Source: Bacteroidales bacterium UBA1237 (GTDB lineage Bacteria; Bacteroidota; Bacteroidia; Bacteroidales; UBA932). From it: a stretch of 5,420 nt of DNA. Shown one piece after another: positions 1 to 5,420 of this stretch. How positions within the stretch are numbered: position 1 is the stretch's first letter; each line of letters begins with the position of its first letter. The notes beneath the pieces were generated by a model, which saw nothing but the letters and a program-made list of their open reading frames with translations, did not search any database and had not been told where the DNA came from. Position numbers and translations under genes: made by a program. The stretch covers positions 1-5,420 of the forward strand of contig DBWN01000031.1 of NCBI GenBank assembly GCA_002308935.1, in the 5' to 3' direction.

Positions 1-35
1 AATCAACCCTTATATTCACTAATCACAAATCACAC
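1..35 (+). other. AT-rich 5' leader end of the SusC-like gene
   Basis: Only the last 35 bases before the first gene are in the window. They are A/C/T-rich and hold no Shine-Dalgarno-like purine run, so the start at 36 probably relies on an unstructured, A-rich leader, as is common in Bacteroidota. The hexamer AATCAC occurs twice (21-26 and 28-33), 7 bases apart. No TAnnTTTG-type -7 element is present, so the promoter must lie upstream of the window. Confidence 0.4.
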
Positions 36-3000
36 ATGAACAGATTCCAGACTTTCAAGTGGACGAGGATGCTTGCGGCTGCGGCCGTCATGCTTCTTGT
101 CTCGGTCACTTCTTTGTTCGCGCAACAGAGAGTGACGGTTTCCGGTGTCGTTCTCGACGAGAACAATCTCCCGATGATCGGTGTCGGAGTTATGCAGAAA
201 GGAACATCGAACGGTGTGGCGACTGACCTTGACGGAAAGTATACGATTTCCCTCCCGGCCGGCGCTACAATCGTTTTCTCCTCCATCGGTTATCTCGACC
301 AGGAGGTTGCTGCACCCGCATCTGGCGGAACGGTCAACATCTCCCTGCTTCCCGATACCCAGACCATCGAAGAGACCGTGGTCGTCGGATACGGTGTCCA
401 GAAGAAGAGTGACCTCACAGGTTCGATTTCTTCCGTGAAGGAAGTCGACCTTTCCAACCGTACACTCACCGATGCCGCTCAGGCACTCCAGGGAAAGACC
501 GCAGGAGTTTACATCTCCATGTCTTCGGGTTCCCCTGGTTCCGAGGGTACTGTACGTATCCGTGGAGTCGGAACCAACGGAAACTCCCGCCCTCTGTATG
601 TCATCGACGGATCAATCTCACGTAATGGTATCTCCAACCTCAATCCTGAGGACATCGAGTCCATGGAAATCCTCAAGGACGGTGCTTCCACCGCTATTTA
701 TGGTGCGCGTGCAGGAAACGGCGTCATCCTCGTTACCACAAAACGTGGTTCCGGTGACGGACGTATCTCCTATCAGTTCCAGACTTCCATCAATACATTC
801 GGACGTCTTCCCGAGGTCATGAATTCCCAGGAGTTCTATGACTACTATCTCGAGAATGGCGCCATCCCTCAGTCACAGATGGACGCGAACTGGGACAAGA
901 AGACCAATACCAACTGGATCAAGGAACTTGTTGAGCCTTCATTCATGCAGCGCCACAACGTCACCTTCCAGAAGGGTGATGCTAACGGCAACATCTTCAT
1001 TTCCGCTCAGTATATGAAGAACGATGGTCCTATGAAGGGTGACAAGGATGTCTTCGAGCGCATGAACTTCACCGTCAACGGAACATGGCGTTTCAAGAGG
1101 TGGCTTCAGCTCCAGACCAACAACCAGTTCGGACTTTCAATGAGGCGTTCCGTCGGAAACGGCAGCCTTACCAACGCCGTTCGTCTGGATCCTCATACTC
1201 CCGCTTTCTACAACAGCTATGATGCCCTTCCTTCAAATCTCAAGGGTGTTGTTGACGATCGTGCACAGTACGGACAGCTTCTCCAGGATGCGGACGGACG
1301 TTACTACGGTATTCCTTTCTATTCTACACTGGTCAACCCTTTCATCACTCTTTACAGCAGCGATGCCAAGACTTTGGGTTACAGCCTCAACGGTAGTACT
1401 TCCCTGATCCTGACCCCTATCAAGGGCTTCACTTTCACATCCCGTATCGGATACCGTATCAATTTGAGCAATTCCCACACAACGAACTACGACAGGTACG
1501 CAAACGGTCAGAGCATCCAGAACTACGCTTCAGTAAGCGCTTCCATCAGCATGCCTACATACTATCAGTGGGAGAACTTCATCAACTACAATAAGACATT
1601 CGGAAAGCATGACTTCACCGTCATGGCCGGTATGTCTTACAGCCAGGATCTCGCTTACAGCATCAGCGGTAACGTGACCGGTTCCAACTCTGACTACGGT
1701 TTCATCGGCAACACTCCCAAGTATCTCTACTGGGCGTTCAGAAGCGGTAATGCGACCCACACTGTCGACGGTGCTGAGCCCATCTACAACCGTAACCTCT
1801 CTTACTACGGACGTCTCAACTGGAACTACGCAAACCGCTATATCGCACAGGTTTCACTCCGTGCTGATGCGGCTGACTCTTCAGTCCTTCCTATCGACAA
1901 CCGTTGGGGTTACTTCCCTGCATTCTCATTCGGTTGGACAATCTCAAACGAGGAGTTCTGGAGCGGAATCAAGAACGCATTCCCTTACGTGAAGCTCCGT
2001 GCTTCCTGGGGTGCCAACGGTTCCACAGCAAGCCTCGGTGACTTCTCTTGGGCTTCTTCAATGATCAACTCGGGATTCTATCCCGCCAAGACAGGTCCGG
2101 CTCTGACTGACTACCAGTACATTGCGACTTATATTCCTGCTTATACAGGTAACAAGAAGCTCAAATGGGAATCTTCCCAGCAGCTTGACTTCGGTATCGA
2201 CATGAGGTTCCTCAGCGACCGTCTCACCGTTACCGCAGATTACTTCAAGAAGGTCACCCGTGACCTGATCATCTCCGGAGCCAAGCCTTCGTTCTCCGTT
2301 GGTAACGTTTCTTCTCCTATCAACGCAGGTCAGATCACCAACAGCGGATTCGAGCTCGAACTCGGATGGCAGGACAAGGTCGGTGACTTCGGATACAGCA
2401 TCCGTGGCAACATGGCTACCCTTAAGAACCTCGTCAACGAAGTCGATCCTTCCCTTAAGACCGTCATGGGTGTGGGGATCCACCCCCGTCAGGGACAGAC
2501 ACGTTTCGAGGCAGGATATCCTGCATGGCACTTCTACGGCTTCAAGTATAAGGGAATCGATCCCGCCGACGGTTTCGCGATCTTCTATGACAAGGACGGC
2601 AATGACACCAAGGAACCTCTTGACGCTGACTACACAGACCTCGGCTCTGGACTTCCTAAGGTTACCGCCGGTCTCACCATCAACCTTGATTGGAAGAACT
2701 GGAATCTCCTCGTCTTCGCTTCAGGTGCTTTCGGCCAGACCACTTACATGTTCTATGATTCCGCTATCGGATCATACAACAAGCTCACTTACTTCACAGC
2801 TGACCGCTGGACTCCTACCAACAAGAACGGTACACGTCCTGCAGCCAATGCCGGAAACAACTACACCAACTGGCTCTATTCAAGCGCCAATGTCGTGAGG
2901 AGCGATTATGTCAAGATCAAACAGATCCAGCTCGGATACAACCTTCCGAAGTCTTTCCTTGACAAGATCCACTTCCAGCAGGCCCGCCTCTATGTCTCTC

Positions 3001-3137
3001 TCGACAACTTCTTCACCTTCACCAAGTATCCCGGATATGATCCCGAGGTCGTCGGTACAGGTAACGGACAGGGCGTAGACTCCGGTTCTTATCCTCTGAT
3101 GCGTCAGGCCGTTTTCGGACTCAATTTAACATTCTAA
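36..3137 (+). CDS. SusC/RagA-family TonB-linked outer membrane transporter
   Basis: A 1033-aa outer-membrane TonB-dependent transporter that would import a nutrient captured by the SusD-like partner encoded next. Residues 1-29 look like a signal peptide: basic N-region (R3, K8, R11), hydrophobic core, cleavage after LFA29. Starting at M12 would lose the basic N-region, so M1 is preferred. Residues 32-105 form a carboxypeptidase-regulatory-like beta-sandwich (GxxLDxDGKYTI-type motif near 62-71). The TonB-box/SusC signature EETVVVGYGVQKK is at 112-124. The plug domain spans about 115-238 and includes ALQGKTAGV, RIRG (174-177), YVIDG (188-192), NPEDIESMEILKDG (203-216) and IYGARAGNGVILVTTKRG (221-238). 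The rest is the 22-strand-type barrel, with the family motifs LKWE (709-712), DYVKIKQIQLGY (957-968) and TKYPGYDPEV (996-1005), ending in a terminal Phe. Length is normal and no cysteine is present. There is no N-terminal STN domain, so it is probably not a sigma/anti-sigma signal transducer. The substrate cannot be read from the sequence. Confidence 0.97.
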   Translation: MNRFQTFKWTRMLAAAAVMLLVSVTSLFAQQRVTVSGVVLDENNLPMIGVGVMQKGTSNGVATDLDGKYTISLPAGATIVFSSIGYLDQEVAAPASGGTVNISLLPDTQTIEETVVVGYGVQKKSDLTGSISSVKEVDLSNRTLTDAAQALQGKTAGVYISMSSGSPGSEGTVRIRGVGTNGNSRPLYVIDGSISRNGISNLNPEDIESMEILKDGASTAIYGARAGNGVILVTTKRGSGDGRISYQFQTSINTFGRLPEVMNSQEFYDYYLENGAIPQSQMDANWDKKTNTNWIKELVEPSFMQRHNVTFQKGDANGNIFISAQYMKNDGPMKGDKDVFERMNFTVNGTWRFKRWLQLQTNNQFGLSMRRSVGNGSLTNAVRLDPHTPAFYNSYDALPSNLKGVVDDRAQYGQLLQDADGRYYGIPFYSTLVNPFITLYSSDAKTLGYSLNGSTSLILTPIKGFTFTSRIGYRINLSNSHTTNYDRYANGQSIQNYASVSASISMPTYYQWENFINYNKTFGKHDFTVMAGMSYSQDLAYSISGNVTGSNSDYGFIGNTPKYLYWAFRSGNATHTVDGAEPIYNRNLSYYGRLNWNYANRYIAQVSLRADAADSSVLPIDNRWGYFPAFSFGWTISNEEFWSGIKNAFPYVKLRASWGANGSTASLGDFSWASSMINSGFYPAKTGPALTDYQYIATYIPAYTGNKKLKWESSQQLDFGIDMRFLSDRLTVTADYFKKVTRDLIISGAKPSFSVGNVSSPINAGQITNSGFELELGWQDKVGDFGYSIRGNMATLKNLVNEVDPSLKTVMGVGIHPRQGQTRFEAGYPAWHFYGFKYKGIDPADGFAIFYDKDGNDTKEPLDADYTDLGSGLPKVTAGLTINLDWKNWNLLVFASGAFGQTTYMFYDSAIGSYNKLTYFTADRWTPTNKNGTRPAANAGNNYTNWLYSSANVVRSDYVKIKQIQLGYNLPKSFLDKIHFQQARLYVSLDNFFTFTKYPGYDPEVVGTGNGQGVDSGSYPLMRQAVFGLNLTF

Positions 3138-3140
3138 TTT

Positions 3141-3145
3141 AGGGA
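3141..3145 (+). promoter_or_regulatory. Shine-Dalgarno-like site of the SusD-like gene
   Basis: AGGGA lies 7 bases upstream of the ATG at 3153, inside the 15-bp gap between the two genes. It is the only recognisable Shine-Dalgarno-like site before any of the three starts and supports ATG 3153, which also gives a proper lipoprotein signal peptide. The short gap and lack of a terminator support co-transcription with the SusC-like gene. Confidence 0.5.
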
Positions 3146-3152
3146 CACTATC

Positions 3153-4826
3153 ATGAAAGCAAAATATATACTGATGTGCACATTGGCGGGAGCTTTCGTC
3201 ATGGCTTCCTGCAGCCGCTTGCTTGACATCGAGCAGCATGGTGTGGAGGCGATAGACGACTTCTACCAGACTGATGCGCAGGTTGAGGCCGCCAACGCCG
3301 AAACGTACAACATTTTCCGTGCACAGCCGAACGGTGCTTCTGCCCTCAACCTTGGTTTCTACGGTTCCTGGGAATGGTGCCAGATCGCTGTGAAGGAACA
3401 GCTCTCCGACAACGCATGGGGCGGCGGTGAGAACCGTAATGACAACACCGACGGTTTCCAGGTCGCTGAGTACAGCTTCGACTCTGAGAACCCCGCTCTT
3501 GAAAAGTACTATACCCTCCTCTATACTCTGGTATACAGGGCCAACCTTGTCCTTGACAATGCCGAGGAAGGAAAGAGCACCGCTATCGACCAGTACCGTG
3601 CTGAGGCAAAGGTCTTCAGGGCATACGCTTACTTCGAGCTTACCACTTTCTGGGGCGTACCGCCGCTTGTGGACCATGTCCTGACTCCTGATGAGTACAA
3701 GGTCAACAACGCTACTCCCGAAGAGCTTTGGGCATTCATGGAGAAGGACCTCACTGAGGCTATCAATTCCGGAAAGCTCGTCGAGAAGAAGGCTGTCGAT
3801 GACAAGACCACTTGGCGTATCACCAAGCAGTTCGCACAGGCTCTCCTCGCCAAGGTTTACCTGTGGCAGAAGAAGTATGCTGAGGCTGCCGCTCAGGTCG
3901 ACGCTGTTGTCGCCAGCGGAAAATACCGTCTCATGCCCGCTTCTGAGGGCCCTTACGGAGACATGCTCCATGTCTCCCAGAACTTCAACTCAGAGAGCAT
4001 TCTCCAGTTCAACCGTGTACCAGACAACAATACTTCCCAGGGTTGGGCGTACTTCACCAGCTTCTTCGGACCCCGTGGTGACAAGATGGTATGGACGGGT
4101 GTAGGAACCAATACTCCTGCCGGTCTGACCGCTTATGACGTCTACGAGACCACTTGCTGGGGCATCGGTTGCCCTACACAGGACCTCTATGACGCATTCG
4201 TGAAGGAAGAGGGTCCCAACGGATACCGTTTCCATGAGACCATCCGCGGATACACCACCATGCAGAGGGAAGAGGGATGGCGTCTGAAGAACGGAGCCGT
4301 CATGTGCGGAGACAGCGTGTTCATGTGGAAGACCAGGATGATAAAGGATGACCGTATGGGTCTTACCCGTAACCGCGGAAAGAACTGGACTCTCATGCGT
4401 TACGCAGAGGTTCTTCTCGTCGGTGCTGAGGCTCATCTGATGAACAACAATAACGCCAAGGCTGCCGAATACCTCAATCTTGTCCGCCAGAGGGCACAGC
4501 TCCCTGCAAAGAGCAACATCACCCTCAATGACATCAAGATCGAGAAGAGGCTTGAGCTCTGCTACGAAGGTTCACGTGCTCAGGATATCTGGCGTTGGGG
4601 TGACGGTCCTGCAGTCCTCGGAAAGAAGGGCGAGTCCGCTCACTGGTTCAAGGTTGTCTGGACTGATGAGAACGATCCCAGCAAGGATATCAAGACCATG
4701 GAATATACTGCTACCTATCCTAACGCTAACGCTTTCGGATTCAAGGCAGGCAAGAGCGAGAGGCTCCCGTTCCCTCTGAGCGAGACCGTGGCTAACCCGA
4801 ATATCGTCCAGAATCCCGGATATTAA
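3153..4826 (+). CDS. SusD/RagB-family surface lipoprotein (nutrient binding)
   Basis: A 557-aa substrate-binding lipoprotein expected to sit as a lid over the SusC-like barrel on the cell surface. Residues 1-19 are a type II signal peptide with lipobox M17-A-S-C20; C20 is the predicted lipidated residue, followed by SRLLDIE. The N-terminal SusD-like region shows the family pattern FYQTDAQVEAA (37-47) and A150-E-A-K-V-F-R-A-Y-A-Y-F161, followed by WGVPPL (167-172). A TPR-like helical pair is at 223-262 (ALLAKVYLW, then YAEAAAQVDAVVASGKYRL). C-terminal RagB/SusD motifs are MRYAEVLLVGAEA (415-427), VRQRA (444-448), EKRLELCYEGSRAQDIWRWGD (from 464) and the terminal QNPGY. Length is typical and both ends are intact. 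The mature protein has five cysteines besides C20 (76, 335, 340, 385, 470), including a close C335-x4-C340 pair. Ligand specificity in this family varies widely and cannot be inferred here. Confidence 0.97.
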   Translation: MKAKYILMCTLAGAFVMASCSRLLDIEQHGVEAIDDFYQTDAQVEAANAETYNIFRAQPNGASALNLGFYGSWEWCQIAVKEQLSDNAWGGGENRNDNTDGFQVAEYSFDSENPALEKYYTLLYTLVYRANLVLDNAEEGKSTAIDQYRAEAKVFRAYAYFELTTFWGVPPLVDHVLTPDEYKVNNATPEELWAFMEKDLTEAINSGKLVEKKAVDDKTTWRITKQFAQALLAKVYLWQKKYAEAAAQVDAVVASGKYRLMPASEGPYGDMLHVSQNFNSESILQFNRVPDNNTSQGWAYFTSFFGPRGDKMVWTGVGTNTPAGLTAYDVYETTCWGIGCPTQDLYDAFVKEEGPNGYRFHETIRGYTTMQREEGWRLKNGAVMCGDSVFMWKTRMIKDDRMGLTRNRGKNWTLMRYAEVLLVGAEAHLMNNNNAKAAEYLNLVRQRAQLPAKSNITLNDIKIEKRLELCYEGSRAQDIWRWGDGPAVLGKKGESAHWFKVVWTDENDPSKDIKTMEYTATYPNANAFGFKAGKSERLPFPLSETVANPNIVQNPGY

Positions 4827-4866
4827 TCCCAAGGTATTTGGAATTTGATATTATTATTGGTAATTT

Positions 4867-4895
4867 GGAGCCGGTTTTATAGCCGGCTCCTTTTT
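4867..4895 (+). terminator. Rho-independent terminator after the SusC/SusD-like pair
   Basis: A perfect 8-bp GC-rich stem (GGAGCCGG at 4867-4874 with CCGGCTCC at 4883-4890) can extend by a U-G and a U-A pair to leave a 4-base loop, and is followed directly by five T (4891-4895). It lies 40 bp after the SusD-like stop codon. The reverse strand has no T-run after the stem, so it works in the + direction only. It should end or reduce transcription before the third gene; in such loci partial read-through is possible. Confidence 0.88.
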
Positions 4896-4906
4896 GAAAG
4901 AATCGG

Positions 4907-4924
4907 GCCGGAAATATGACCGGC
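4907..4924 (+). repeat. Second GCCGG/CCGGC inverted repeat, upstream of the third gene
   Basis: GCCGG (4907-4911) and CCGGC (4920-4924) form a perfect 5-bp inverted repeat around an 8-base A/T-rich centre. No T-run follows, so it is not an obvious terminator. It lies 23 bp before the start at 4948, in the likely 5' leader of the third gene. The arms share the GCCGG/CCGGC core with the terminator just upstream, so cross-pairing between the two hairpins is possible. A function is not established. Confidence 0.45.
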
Positions 4925-4947
4925 GCACAAAACACAGCTACTTCGGT

Positions 4948-5420
4948 ATGAAAAAGTTCATTTTCCTGATAGGCGCAGCCCTTCTGGGCTTCTCTCTTCA
5001 TGCCCAGCCCCCTCAGGGTGGGGCTCCTCAAGGTCAGAGACCCCAAGGTCAAAGGCCCGCTCAGCAGGGAGGTCGCGTAAAGATCCTTATTGACAATGAC
5101 CTTTGCGGCGACGGTGACGGACTGTTCCATCTTGTCCATCAGATGCTCTGCACAAGTTCCGATGTCAGAGGCATTGTGGGTGCGCATGTGGGTGCCCGTT
5201 CCCAAGCATGGGGACAGACTTCCGGTGAAGCTGCCGCTCGCAATAATGCCGACATTTCAGTAAGCAGGGCTAACGAGATACTTGAACTTACCGGCAAGGC
5301 CGGCAAGGTGACAGTGAAGCCAGGAGCTCCTGGACCTATGGCTGACCCCAAGACTCCCATAGACACTGAAGGAGCGAGGCTCATCATTGAGGAAGCCAAG
5401 AACGCCACTCCTGAGCGTCC
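4948..5420 (+). CDS. Secreted nucleoside hydrolase-like protein (3' truncated by window edge)
   Basis: An open frame of 157 codons that continues past the window; the stop is not visible. Residues 1-19 form a clear signal peptide (MKK, hydrophobic core, LHA19 before Q20), so the product leaves the cytoplasm; the absence of a lipobox Cys argues against a lipoprotein. Residues 21-42 are a Q/G/P-rich low-complexity linker. From V44 the sequence looks like the N-terminal Rossmann-like part of the inosine-uridine nucleoside hydrolase superfamily: beta strand VKILIDND (44-51), acidic cluster D49, D51, D55, D57, helix GLFHLVHQML (58-67), then VRGIVGAHVG (73-82), and later TPIDTEGARLIIEEA (136-150), where the family has its second helix/loop. 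Family members hydrolyse the N-glycosidic bond of nucleosides using Ca2+ held by N-terminal Asp residues. The usual DTDPGxDD motif is altered here, so substrate and even activity are uncertain. No upstream in-frame ATG exists after the stop at 4861, and no Shine-Dalgarno is seen before 4948. Confidence 0.75.
   Translation, partial: MKKFIFLIGAALLGFSLHAQPPQGGAPQGQRPQGQRPAQQGGRVKILIDNDLCGDGDGLFHLVHQMLCTSSDVRGIVGAHVGARSQAWGQTSGEAAARNNADISVSRANEILELTGKAGKVTVKPGAPGPMADPKTPIDTEGARLIIEEAKNATPER
5011..5055 (+). repeat. 15-bp tandem repeat encoding PQGxx units
   Basis: Three consecutive 15-base units (5011-5025, 5026-5040, 5041-5055) encode PQGGA, PQGQR and PQGQR. The last two differ only at third codon positions, so the peptide is kept while the DNA has drifted. 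The repeat lies just after the signal peptide and forms the flexible spacer before the folded domain. The unit number could vary between strains. Confidence 0.7.

Noticed and set aside
2058..2531. 157-codon - strand open frame inside the SusC-like gene
   Set aside because: Antisense shadow with no recognisable domain and no separate start signals.
2586..2625. DKDGND acidic motif (residues 852-857) in the SusC-like barrel as a special calcium site
   Set aside because: Similar Asp/Gly/Asn-rich loops occur at the equivalent place in many SusC-family proteins, so it is a family feature and not a novelty here.
2299..2898. 199-codon + strand open frame inside the SusC-like gene
   Set aside because: The product is a Ser/Thr/Arg-rich low-information sequence typical of a shifted reading of a real gene; the SusC-like frame continues unbroken through conserved motifs here.
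3126..3971. 281-codon open frame on the - strand opposite the SusD-like gene
   Set aside because: It lies almost entirely over a gene with clear family motifs along its length, shows no recognisable domain or signal peptide, and is explained by the low stop frequency of the complementary frame in GC-balanced coding sequence.
4792..5205. 137-codon - strand open frame spanning the intergenic gap
   Set aside because: It crosses the terminator and overlaps both the SusD-like end and the third gene's signal peptide and linker; its product has no recognisable domain and carries the antisense of the 15-bp repeat.
5291..5308. Perfect tandem duplication of CCGGCAAGG encoding part of TGKAGK
   Set aside because: Two copies of 9 bases in frame in a Gly/Lys loop region are easily explained by chance or slippage; no further copies and no other sign of function.
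1..5420. Mobile elements, CRISPR arrays, tRNA or rRNA genes
   Set aside because: The window is filled by three co-directional genes with one 121-bp gap and two shorter ones; no transposase, integrase, terminal inverted repeats, spaced repeats or tRNA-like cloverleaf was seen.

Overview
The window reads as part of a Bacteroidota (most likely Bacteroidales) chromosome. The main reason is a SusC/RagA-type TonB-dependent transporter followed 15 bp later by a SusD/RagB-type surface lipoprotein, a pair essentially confined to this phylum. The genes are moderately GC-rich and the short gaps are AT-rich. Ribosome-binding signals are weak or absent, as is usual in this phylum. Genus and species cannot be fixed from the sequence; a gut or rumen Bacteroidales is an inference.

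Layout, all on the + strand: 1-35 is the end of an AT-rich leader. 36-3137 is the SusC-like outer-membrane transporter (1033 aa, complete). 3153-4826 is its SusD-like partner (557 aa, complete). 4827-4947 is a 121-bp gap with a strong intrinsic terminator (4867-4895) and a second, weaker inverted repeat (4907-4924). 4948-5420 is the start of a third gene that runs off the right edge (157 codons visible). It encodes a secreted protein with a Q/G/P-rich linker and an N-terminal domain resembling inosine-uridine nucleoside hydrolases.

How they may work together: the SusD-like lipoprotein caps the SusC-like barrel and hands an oligomeric or small nutrient to it for TonB-powered import into the periplasm. 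The third gene, if a nucleoside hydrolase relative, would act outside the cytoplasm on an N-ribosyl or similar substrate. Together they would be a small nutrient-utilisation locus (PUL-like). No glycosidase, sensor or sigma/anti-sigma gene is visible, so the substrate is unknown; a nucleoside or ribose-containing substrate is only a hypothesis from the third gene. The terminator may separate the transporter pair from the third gene or lower its expression.

The transporter pair is ordinary for the phylum. The points most worth a second look lie in the 4827-5100 region: the altered Asp motif of the third protein, the paired CCGG hairpins, a possible promoter that would start inside the terminator stem, and an 11-codon upstream ORF whose stop overlaps the third gene's start.
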